A DNA stretch of 64,000 nucleotides. Source: Gavia stellata. Lineage: Eukaryota; Chordata; Aves; Gaviiformes; Gaviidae. Of this stretch, positions 1 through 9,300 are shown piece by piece. The notes beneath the pieces are model-generated. The model was given only the letters and a program-made list of their open reading frames with translations, was not told the DNA's origin and did not search any database. A program made the position numbers and the translations under genes. The stretch's first letter is position 1; every line of letters begins with the position of its first letter. The DNA lies in the NCBI RefSeq assembly GCF_030936135.1, contig NC_082599.1, forward strand, positions 63,090,551-63,154,550, written 5' to 3'.

Positions 1-108
1 CAACAATACTACCCTATCCAAGGCAAAAGATGCGAGGGCGTACTCGCCCCACCGCGAATGCACCGAAATTCAAGACAATTGTCGAAAAGGAAATAATGTA
101 CTTACGAC

Positions 109-172
109 ACTCCAAACACTTAGCACGAACAAACACTTAACAAACACTCCAAACACTTAGCACGAACAAACA
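109..172. repeat. 27-bp direct repeat pair in the ERV leader
   Basis: A 27-base sequence beginning ACTCCAAACACTTAGC occurs at 109-135 and again, identical, at 146-172. It is a simple leader duplication, probably a slippage product. No function is implied. Confidence 0.85.
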
Positions 173-803
173 GGCAACACCAATGGCAAATCAGACAGGC
201 ACTCGTCCTTGCTCCACGCCAAATAAACTCATCACTACATCTACATTCCCCCCCTCCCCCCCCATACCAGCGACATTCTTACTGACTCCTTATACCTTTT
301 ATATTTCCACAAAGCACCTGCCTAAGCTGGCCTGAGCACTCAATCTTATTTCATTTCCTTGACCCTCACTACTCCAGAAATGATCTTGTCCCCAAACCAT
401 ACTCAAACGTCCTATTTACAACCAAAACATTCAAAAACATATATTGGGTTGCATGAAAAATCCTGATATCTGTGTATAGGACAATAAGGGTTAACAATCG
501 GTTCGATTAACACAGTCCGTCATACGCTTCGTCCGTCTCCGGCCGCTCTCCTCGCGGAGAACGCGGAACCGCGGATCAGGACTCCGCACTCGCCCCGCAG
601 TCCGACTGCGCCTCACTCACTCAAACACTCACCCAACTTACAACAACATTAATTGTATAATGAAGCACTTTTCACAGAATACACGGTACCGGGCACAAAA
701 CTTCCTGAGTATATAGATTGTAATGACTATCATAAAATGTCAATTATAGCCACAATAATACGAATTTCAGTTCCCATGGGTTATAATAGTTGGTACAAAC
801 GAC

Positions 804-921
804 AGCACCCCCGCGTACTTCCCTTAATCAGGAATTCCCGCGTTCCTGTAGCTAACCCGCACTCCCGCAATTTCAGCGAAGAGCACCCCCCTGCGTACTT
901 CCCTATCCAGGGATTCCCGCG
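804..921. repeat. About 38-bp imperfect direct repeat in the ERV leader
   Basis: Two copies (804-842 and 882-921) share the segments AGCACCCCC, GCGTACTTCCCT and GGATTCCCGCG, with small differences between them. The repeat lies just downstream, in ERV orientation, of the second tRNA-like segment. Confidence 0.75.
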
Positions 922-932
922 CCCTCACTGCT

Positions 933-954
933 GGATTCGAATCCCACCCGGGGC
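933..954 (-). other. Second tRNA-complementary segment in the ERV leader
   Basis: The plus strand reads GGATTCGAATCC followed by CACCCGGGGC. This looks like a tRNA T-arm plus the acceptor 3' strand (invariant TTCGA core). On the ERV strand it is therefore antisense to a tRNA 3' half, similar to the true primer-binding site about 200 bases away but reaching into the T-loop. I found no D-arm or anticodon arm beside it, so it is not a tRNA gene. Its role is unknown. Confidence 0.45.
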
Positions 955-1147
955 GAGCACAACGCTCTTTACCTCCCGTAGGACGTCTCCTCACGACTTA
1001 CAGGTTCCCCTCCCTTAACACACCGGGTCCGCTGATGGTCCGTGTCTGTCCCTGCAGTGATCGGGCGAGCGAGGGAGGTCCTCCGAGAAATCTCGGGGCG
1101 CGCCGAGGATGTCCCCCTCTCAGCGGTCCCGCAGCCGGGCAGAGAGG

Positions 1148-1165
1148 GTCCCACCTGGGGTGCCA
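1148..1165 (-). other. Retroviral primer-binding site (PBS)
   Basis: On the minus strand, an 18-base segment starting TGGCACCCC lies four bases after the LTR CA end, where a tRNA PBS is expected. Its complement ends in CCA, like a mature tRNA 3' end. The preceding bases resemble an Arg-type acceptor/T-stem. The tRNA identity is tentative. Confidence 0.7.
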
Positions 1166-1169
1166 AAAT

Positions 1170-1707
1170 TGACACGCGGAAACAAACTTCACAGCTCACA
1201 CAGAGTTATAAAGCCGACATTGGTTTATTGCGGTCCCGGGTGCAAGGGGATTTCTCCTCCTGACATGCACAGCGGGTTAAAATCATGACAGGCATTTAAG
1301 ACAGTTAACAAAGAAAGTTACGCCTCCTGGTGCTACCCCTTAATTAACTCTTGGTTAATACTTTTCTTACTTCATCTTAAAGTTAGAGTTCTCTTTTAAT
1401 TCACCACGCATGCTCAGAGAGTGGGGGGCTTAATTGGGTTGGGGCTTTTCTAGCTAGGAGGTGTGTTCCTTAGTATTAGAATGAGATTATAATGAGACGA
1501 GTTAACTGTAGGGCACTATTTTGGCAGTCCATCCTATTTTTCTACGATTCGTCCTTGTGCTAATCGTTATTGCTAGTTAGCAGAGAGTTAGTGAAGACAG
1601 TCTTTATCTCTAATATGTCTAAGTGCCAGGCGCAATTGTTATGAAGTATCTTCTTCACATTCTTCTCTCTTAGTTTTAACCCTTGTTTTTCAACATGTCC
1701 TGTAACA
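1170..1707 (-). mobile_element. ERV 5' LTR (538 bp, minus strand)
   Basis: It begins TGTTACAGGAC and ends GTGTCA on the minus strand. It is the same length as, and closely similar throughout to, the plus-strand LTR at 36910-37447, and it is related to that at 23098-23652. The polyadenylation signal AATAAA lies at 1224-1229 (minus). A PBS and leader follow its 3' end, so this is the 5' LTR of an element extending to the left. The flanking duplication cannot be tested because the other LTR is outside the window. Confidence 0.9.
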
Positions 1708-1974
1708 GCAACAACCGACTGAGTGTGTGCGATGGCGTGTGGGGACGTGGGAGTTGTTGTGGAGAAGGAGTCTGGGATTTCATCAAGACTAACTTCAGTT
1801 ACTGATTTTAATAGTAAAAATGCACCCCTCGGAGGAGATTTTAGATGCAAGTACAGGTCCACCTCAGTGTATCGAGTGACATTAAAACGAAGACAGGCGC
1901 AGACGGACTTTGGTGTGAGAGACCAGTCCGTGACTGCGACGTGATTCTGTCTCTGTCGCTGTTCCCTACGAAGG
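1708..1974. other. Unassigned sequence between LTR and GC block
   Basis: This is moderate-GC sequence. Short open frames exist on both strands but none resembles a known protein, and I could not assign splice sites. Confidence 0.4.
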
Positions 1975-3925
1975 ACCCCGCGTGTGTCCCAGGGGTGCGC
2001 TGGCTGATGGGCAGTGCCCGGCACCCCGCTCTGCAGAGCGGCGATACGGACCGAGGTCTCGGCCCCCGGTGCTGACGGGCGTTGTGCACAGCGGGCGAAG
2101 AGCCCCGGTGTAGGGACCGGGACCGCACCCGCAGCCCGCCCGGCCCCGCCCGCCCCTTCTCCCCCGCGGCTCTGTCCCCGCGGCAGCTGCAGCGGGATGG
2201 CGCTGCTGCCCGTCCCCAGCGTGCGGGGCAGGGCTGCGCACGGAGCCCGAGGGGTCCCGTCCCGTCGGGCAGAGCCCGGCGGAGACCTGCGCGGGGGACG
2301 GGCGGGAGCGGCGGCAGCAGGAACACGCTCCCGAGCCGGTCCCCTCCCGGGGCCGGCCCGGGCCGGGCTTCCCGAGCGGGGCGCGCCCCCGGGAGCGGGG
2401 CGAGCCCGGGCGCGGCTGGCTACCGAGCCCGGCTGGCTACCGAGCCCGGCGGCGGGGCCGGGCCGGCCGGCAGCGCCGAGCACCGGGCGCAGTCTGCCGC
2501 GGGTGCGGCCGAGGGCCGGCGCGGGCTTCGTCCCGGCCGGCACCGTGCGCCTCCGGGGAGCGCCGGGACGGCGGCAGCCGGCGCGGCCCCTCGGCCTCGG
2601 CGTCCTTGTCGCCGCCCGGGACACGGGGACCCCCGGGGCGCTCCCCGGACCCCGGCAGCGTCCCGCCCCGCCCGCTCCTGCCGCTGCGCCCCGACCGGCC
2701 GGGGGGGCTCGGCTTGGCCCAGCTCGGGTCGTTTCGTCTCCGCTCCGATCCGACTCTGCTGAGCTGGGCTCGGCCCGGCCCGGCCCGGCCCGGCGGGACT
2801 CGGCGGGACCCCGCGGGACTCGGCGGGGCGGGTCTGGGCCGGGCCCGGTGCCGGTGCCGCAGCCCCCGCCCAGGCGAACCGGCCCGGGCGCTGCCCACGC
2901 AGGAGCTCTCCTCGGGCGGGTCCCGGGACACCCCTGCCGAGCTCCGCCGAACCCCCCTCGCTGGGCGGCAGCCGGCGGGACCGAGAGACCCCGGCGGGCG
3001 CAGGGCAGAGGCGCGGCGGTCCCGGCCGGCCCCTCCCCTCCCCTCCCCGCCCCTCCCCTCCCCTCCCCGCCCCTCCCGGGACAGAGGGGTCCGCAGCGGC
3101 TGTCCCGGGGCTGCTGCCCCACGCCCACCCGTGCGGCGGCACCGAAGCGGGTGGAAGAGGCCCCCGGCTGCCGACCCCAATCGCGCCCCCCCGCAGGAGC
3201 TCCCGGAGCGAGGGGGCCCTGGCCGGGGACGCCCGGCTGGCTCCAGCCCCGGGACGCGGAGCATCTCCCCCGGGAGACGGTTCCGCCGCCGCCGCCGAGC
3301 CCCGCTGCGGGGAGCGGGGTGGGGGAGCGTCCCGCCGGCGACCCCCCACGTCCCGGGTGGGCAGCGCGCGCCGCACCCGCGTGTGCATTTGCTTTTCCCC
3401 GTTTCGCAGCAGTTTCTAATAACGGGGCCGCGGGCGGGGGACGGAGCGGGGACGGAGCCGGGGCGGGGGGGCGGCCACTCATCCCTGCCGGGGCTCCCAC
3501 CGCCGCAGCCGGGCGGTGCGCGGGGCCCGGCCGGGGGGTTCTCTGCCGGGAAGGGGCGGAGGGGGATGGTCCGCTCCCGGGGCCTGAGCGCTGCCCGGGA
3601 GCAGAGGCGGGACGGCGTGGCCCCCCCGCCCCGGCCGGCGGGGAGGAGGAAGGGGGCGGCCGGGGTGCGGGACCAGGCGGGCGGTGGGCGAGCGGAGCGC
3701 AGGGCTCGTGTCGGCCACGTCCCGCGGCGAGAACCGGGCTCCCGCGGGGCGGCGGGGGGGTCACGGCAGGAGCGGGGAGCTGCCGGGGGGACTCGCTCCG
3801 GGGGAGCGGGGGGCTGCGGAGGCAGCGGCGGGGCCCGAGGGGCAGAGACGCCGGGCCAACGGGGCCGCCGGCGGGTCCCCCGGGAGCGGGCAGAGGCGCG
3901 GCCCTCGGGCACCCCCGGGCCGGGC
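1975..3925. promoter_or_regulatory. CpG-island-like GC block
   Basis: About 2 kb of very GC-rich, CpG-dense DNA with many C-run and G-run tracts, including a CCCCTCC repeat near 3030-3075. It could be a promoter island, or a GC-rich 5' region of a retroelement like the block at 37448-38420. Long open frames occur on both strands because stop codons are rare at this composition. Their low-complexity Pro/Arg/Gly/Ala translations argue against coding. Confidence 0.6.
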
Positions 3926-4038
3926 CGGCCGACTCCTCCAAGAAAGCTTCCAAGACGGTTTTTCTTCTTTAGAGGAAGCTCTCTCCTCGGGGATGCACCC
4001 GAGACTCCTCCCAGGCATCTCCTGGAATGTTTTGACCT
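3926..4038 (-). repeat. Orphan partial unit of the 146-bp satellite, inverted
   Basis: The reverse complement contains GGAGATGCCTGGGAGGAGTC and CTTTCTTGGAGGAGT in the same order and spacing as units of the plus-strand tandem array at 42566-44140. It ends directly against the ERVL LTR. It is about 113 bp long, so one unit is truncated, probably by the LTR insertion or an associated deletion. Confidence 0.8.
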
Positions 4039-4617
4039 GTCGTGCTGGTTTTGGCTGGGATAGAGTTAGTTTTCTTCATGGTAGCGAGTATGGGGCCATG
4101 TTTTGGATTTGTGTTGAAAACAGTGTTGACAACGCAGAGGTGTTTTTGTTACTGCTGAGCAGTGCTTGCACAGCGTCATGGCCTTTTCTGTTCCTCACAC
4201 CGCCCCACCAGCCAGGAGGCTGGGGGTGCGCAAGAAGCTGGGAGGGGACACAGCCGGGACAGCTGATCCCAACTGACCAAAGGGATATTCCATACCATAT
4301 GACGTCATGCTCAATATATAAACCAGGGGGAAAGCTGGCCGGGGGACCGCTGCTCGGGGACGGGCTGGTCAGTTGTTTTCCCTTGCATCACTTGTCTTTC
4401 TTGGGTTTTAATTGGTGGTGGTGGTGTTATTTCCCTTTTCATTACAATTTTTATTATTGACATTGGCATTATTGTTTTATTCCATTTCATTTCTTAAACT
4501 GTTCTTATCTCAACCCACTTTTGCTTTTCCGATTCTCTCCCCCATCCCGCTGGGGCAGGGGGCAGCGAGGGAGCGGCTGTGTGGAGCTTAGTTGCTGGCT
4601 GGGGTTAAACCACAACA
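4039..4617 (+). mobile_element. ERVL-type LTR (about 579 bp)
   Basis: It starts TGTCGTGCTGGTTTTGGCTG and ends AAACCACAACA, and it has the recognisable body of the bird ERVL LTR. A perfect cAMP-response/ATF-type site TGACGTCA (4300-4307) sits just before a TATA box. A PBS-like sequence follows eight bases after the end. The assignment to ERVL comes from recognising this LTR type. No ERVL coding region survives downstream. Confidence 0.85.
4300..4322 (+). promoter_or_regulatory. LTR core promoter: CRE plus TATA box
   Basis: The palindromic TGACGTCA at 4300-4307 is followed after seven bases by TATATAAA at 4315-4322. This is the usual arrangement of an LTR U3/R promoter. Its activity in this copy is unknown. 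Confidence 0.7.
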
Positions 4618-4625
4618 GTCCTTTT

Positions 4626-4643
4626 TGGCACCGACGTGGGGCT
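4626..4643 (+). other. ERVL primer-binding site
   Basis: TGGCACCGACGTGGGGCT lies eight bases after the LTR end. Its complement ends in CCA as expected for a tRNA primer. It marks this LTR as a 5' LTR. Confidence 0.7.
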
Positions 4644-5040
4644 CGAAGGTTCAACAGAGCGTATTAGAAGCGATTTACGTCTGTTAACAGTTGCAGGTCA
4701 CGATATTGATTCAGCTGTTCTCGACATTAATTTGATCTGCACTGTGCTCTTCTTCTTTGCTCTGCCTGTTAAAGATTGGTGTTGGCTTTTCCAGTTTGCT
4801 CTGCTCTGTAGTGATTAGTGATGTTTTGCCTGGCAGATTCGTTATTAAAACACTGACCTTGAGTTTAATCTGGTACTTGGTCTCTGTACTGAAGCAATTC
4901 AGGAATATGACCCAGGCTCCGGGAGAGTATGGTCATGGGTGGCACGGCCCTGGGGGAGAATATGGGCAGGTATCTAGAGAACTCACCTCCAAAGCTCTGG
5001 AACTTCACTCCCGAACAACTACAGGATCCTGAGGAAGTAA
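4644..5040 (+). mobile_element. ERVL leader, truncated
   Basis: About 400 bases continue from the PBS without a significant open frame. Around 5040-5100 the sequence passes directly into the A-tract minisatellite, so the rest of this element is lost. No gag or pol is visible. Confidence 0.55.
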
Positions 5041-6330
5041 CAGAATGTTTGGGGAAAAAAAAAAATACCGTGGCTACTCCGAAGAGGCAGAACTTACCGC
5101 ACTGTGCTGGCCCAAAAAAGCGCCAGGTTGGTGGGATGCAAAAAAGTCCCAGGGTGCAGGACTCCTCCAAAAAAGCCCGAGGGTGCAGGACTGCCTCCAA
5201 AAAACCACCAAATGGTGCAGCACTCCCCCAAAAAAACACCAAAGGTAATGCACTCCTCCAGGGAAGGGATGCAAAGCCTTCTAGAAATTCTGGGGTTTAT
5301 ACTATTCCAAAAAGCAGCAAAGCTGTAAAGCGATCACAAGAAAAAAAATGGTGACACACACAACACAAGTCTCGGGGTACAGACCTCCAAAAAAGTGCCA
5401 GGTTGGAGCAATCAAAAAAAGCCCCAGAGTCCGGGACTCCCTACAAGAAAACTCCAAACAGTGCAGAACTCCACAAAAATTACTCCAAATGGTGCAAGGC
5501 TCCTGCCAAAACCACGCCAAATGGTGCAAGGCTCCCCTAGAAAAACTGCAAACGGTGCAGGGCTCCCACAAAAAACCAAATGGTGATCCTCTCCTCCGGA
5601 GCGGGGGACAGCGCAGAGATGGTCTCCAGAAATCACGGGTTTTGTAATATTTAAAAAAAAAAAAAAAAAAAAAAAGCTCGCAAAAAATGCTGATGCATAC
5701 AAAAAAAAGACCAAGGGTACAGAGCTCCAAGAAGTGACAAATTGGAGTGATTAAAAAAAAAAAAAAACGCAGGCTGCAGGACTCCTTCAAAAAAATACCC
5801 GAAATCGTGCAGGACTCCCCAAAATTACCCCAAACAGTGAAGGGCTCCCTCCAAAAATTACTCCAAACGGTGCAGGACTCCCAAAAAAGCCAAATGGTGA
5901 TGCGCTCCTCCGGTGGGGCGGCGCGGTGATCCTCTCCTCCGGAGGGGTGGGGGGGGGAGGGTGGCGCAGTGATCCTCTCCTTTGGCGGGGGGGTGCGCAA
6001 CAGAGTGATGCGCTCCAGAAATGACGGGGTTTATAATATTCTAAAAAACAGCAAAAACACAAAGGGCACCCAAAACCCAAAACGGTGACCCTTGCAAAAC
6101 AAGACCAAGCGTATAGAGCTCCAAAAAAGACCGAGGAAGCAGGAGTCCTTCCAAAAATTACTCCTAACGGAGCAGGGCTCCCCAAATATTACTGCAAACG
6201 GTGAAGAGCTCCCTAAAAATTATTGCAAACGGTGCAGGGGTCCCTCGAAAAATTACTGCAAACTGTGCAGGACCCCCCAACAAATACTCCAAAAGGTGCA
6301 GGACTCCCAAACAACCCAAATGCTGATGCT
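5041..6330. repeat. A-tract minisatellite, left flank, with about 330-bp higher-order units
   Basis: Short units of about 24-28 bp follow the pattern GGTGCAGNNCTCC then AAAAAAGCC. They are interrupted at about 5251, 5581, 5901 and 6325 by a longer block. That block reads GCNCTCCTCCGG, a G-rich stretch, CTCCAGAAAT, a GGGTTT-TAATATT segment, and a run of AAAACAGCAAA. The first two intervals are 330 and 320 bp. The 5901 block carries an internal duplication of its GTGATCCTCTCC segment. Poly(A) tracts near 5653 and 5754 are expanded A-runs of the same unit. Coding is unlikely. Confidence 0.85.
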
Positions 6331-9300
6331 CTCCTCTGCGGCGGCGGGCGGCGCGGCGATCCTCTGAGGCGAGGGGGCAAGCGGGCGGCGAGGCGATCCT
6401 CTCGGGCGGCGCGGCGATCCTCTGCGGCGGCGGGGCAAGCGAACGTCGCGGCGATCCTCTCGACGGCGGGGCAAGCGGGCGGCGCGGCGATCCTCTCGAC
6501 GGCGGGGCAAGCGGGCGGCGCGGCGATCCTCTGCGGTGGCGCGGCGATCCTCTGCGGCGGCGTGGCAAACGGGCGGCGCGGCGATCCTCTCGGGCGGCGA
6601 GGCGATCGTCTGCGGCGGCGGAGCAAGCGGGCTGCGCGGCGATCCTCTCGACGGCGGGGCAAGCGGGCGGCGCGGCGATCCTCTGCGGCGGCGGGGCAAG
6701 CGGCCGGCGCTGCGATCCTCTCGACGGCGGGGCAAGCGAACGTCGCGGCGATCCTCTCGACGGCGGGGCAAGCGGGCGGCGCGGCGATCCTCTCGACGGC
6801 GGGGCAAGCGGGCGGCGCGGCGATGCTCTCGACGGCGGGGCAAGCGGGCGGCGCGGCGATCCTCTCGGGCGGCGCGGCGATCCTCTGCGTCGAGGGGGCA
6901 AGCGGGCGGCGCGGCGATCCTCTCGGGCGGCGCGGCCACCGTCTCGACGGCGGGGCAAGCGGATGGCGCGGCGATCCTCTGCGGCGGCGGGGCAAGCGGG
7001 CAGCGTGGCGAATATCTGCGTCGAGGGGGCAAGTGGGCGGCGCGGCGATCCTCTCGACGGCGGGGCAAGCGGGCGGCGCGGCGATCCTCTCGATGGCGGG
7101 GCAAGCGGGCGGCGCGGCGATGCTCTCGACGGCGGGACAAGCGGGCGGCGCGGCGATCCTCCGACGGCTGGGCAAGCGGGCGGCGCGGCGATCGTCTGCG
7201 GCGACGGGGCAAGCAGGCGGCGCGGCGATCCTCTGCGGCGAGGGGGCAAGCGGGCGGCGCGGCGATCCTCTCGACGGCGGGGCAAGCGGGCGGCGCGGCG
7301 ATCCTCTGCGGCGGCGGTGCAAGCGGGCGGCGCGGCGATCCTCTGCGGCAGCGGGGCAAAAAGGCGGCGCGGCGATCCTCTCGACGACGGGGCAAGCGGG
7401 CGGGGCGGCGATGCTCTCGACGGCGGGGCAAGCGGATGGCGCGGCGATCCTCTGCGGCGGCGGGGCAAGCGGGCGGCGCGGCGATCCTCTCGGGCGGCGG
7501 GGCAAGCGGGCGGCGCGGCGATCCTCTGCGGCGGCGGTGCAAGCGGGCTGCGCGGCGATCCTCTGCGGCGGCGGGGCAAGCGGGCGGCGCGGCGATCCTC
7601 TCGACGGAGGGGCAAGCGGGCGGCGCGGCGATCCTCTCCACGGCGGGGCAAGCGAACGTCGCGGCGATCATCTCGATGGCGGGGCAAGCGGGCGGCGCGG
7701 CGATCCTCTCGACGACGGGGCAAGCGGGCGGCGCGGCGATGCTCTCGACGGCGGGGCAAGCGGACGGCGAGGCGATCCTATGCGGCGAGGGGGCAAGCGG
7801 GCGGCGCGGCGATCCTCTCGACGGCGGGGCAAGCGTGCGTTGCGGCGATCCTCTCGACGACGGGGCAAGCGGGCGGCGCGGCGATGCTCTCGACGACGGG
7901 GCAAGCGGGCGGCGCGGCGATCCTCTCGGGCAGCGCGGCGATCCTGTCGACGGCGGGGCAAGCGGGCGGCGCGGCGATTCTCTCGACGGCGGGGCAAGCG
8001 GGCGGCGCGGCTATCCTTTCGGGCGACGGGGCGATCCTCTGCGGCGAGGAGGCAACCGGACGGCGCGGCGGTTCTCTCCGTCGGCGGGGCAAGCGGGCGG
8101 CGCGGCGATCCTCTCGTCCAGGGGGGCAAGCGGGCGGCGCGACGATCCTCTGCGGCGACGTGTCAAGCGGGCGGCGCGGCGATCCTCTCGGGCGGCGCGG
8201 CGATCCTCTCGACGGCGGGGCAAGCGGGCGGCGCGGCGATCCTCTCGACGGCGGGGCAAGCGGGCGGCGCGGCGATGCTCTCCACGGCGGGGCAAGCGGG
8301 CGGCGAGGCGATTCTCTCGACGGCGGGGCAAGCGGGCGGCGCGGCTATCCTTTCGGGCGACGGGGCGATCCTCTGCGGCGAGGAGGCAACCGGACGGCGC
8401 GGCGGTTCTCTCCGTCGGCGGGGCAAGCGGGCGGCGCGGCGATCCTCTCGTCCAGGGGGGCAAGCTGGCGGCGCGACGATCCTCTGCGGAGACGTGTCAA
8501 GCGGGCGGCGCGGCGATCCTCTCGGGCGGCGCGGCGATCCTCTCGACGGCGGGGCAAGCGGGCGGCGCGGCGATGCTCTCGACGGCGGGGCAAGCGGGCG
8601 GCGCGGCGATGCTCTCCACGGCGGGGCAAGCGGGCGGCGAGGCGATCCTCTGCGGCGGCGGTGCAAGCGGGCGGCGCGGCGATCCTCTCGGGCGTTGCGG
8701 CGATCCTCTCGACGGCGGGGCAAGCGGGCGGGGCGGTGATCCTCTCGACGGCGGGGAAAGCGGGCGGCGCAGCGATGCTCTCGACGGCGGGGCAAGCGGG
8801 CGGCGCGGCGATCCTCTCGACGGCAGGGCAAGTGGGCGGCGCAGCGATACTCTCGACGGCGGGGCAAGCGGGCGGCGCGGCGATTCTCTGAGGCGAGGGG
8901 GCAAGCGGGCGGCGCGACGATCCTCTCGGGCGGCGCGGCGATGCTCTCGACGGCGGGGCAAGCGGGCGGCGCGGCGATCCTCTCGACGGCGGTGCAAGCC
9001 GTCGGCGCGGCGATCCTCTCGGGCGGCGCGGCGATCCTCTGCGGCGAGGGGGCAAGCGGGCGGCGCGGCGATCCTCTCGACGGCGGGGCAAGCGGGCGGC
9101 GCGGCGATCCTCTCGACGGCGGGGCAAGCAGGCGGCGCAGCGATACTCTCGACGGCGGGGCAAGCGGGCGGCGCGGCGATTCTCTGAGGCGAGGGGGCAA
9201 GCGGGCGGCGCGACGATCCTCTCGGGCAGCGCGGCGATGCTCTCGACGGCGGGGCAAGCGGGCGGCGCGGCGATCCTCTCGACGGCGGTGCAAGCCGTCG

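Larger units (their letters stand above)
1..1147 (-). mobile_element. Class I ERV 5' leader, continuing off the left edge
   Basis: Read on the minus strand, this is the untranslated leader between the LTR/primer-binding site and gag. No convincing coding frame is present. Its distal end (positions 1-58) matches 49873-49930 with about five mismatches. In that second copy a gag-like ATG follows about 60 bases later, so gag of this element should begin just outside the window. The leader contains two internal direct-repeat pairs (109-135 with 146-172, and 804-842 with 882-921). That the two loci belong to one family is inferred from this match. Confidence 0.7.

Noticed and set aside
890-960. Possible tRNA gene at the TTCGAATCC segment
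   Set aside because: Only the T-arm and acceptor-like part is present. No D-arm, anticodon arm or 5' acceptor strand lies upstream.
1560-4063. Open frames of 320-800 codons in the GC block
   Set aside because: Several frames on both strands are open at once, with Pro/Arg/Gly/Ala low complexity, as expected from composition. One also runs through the LTR.
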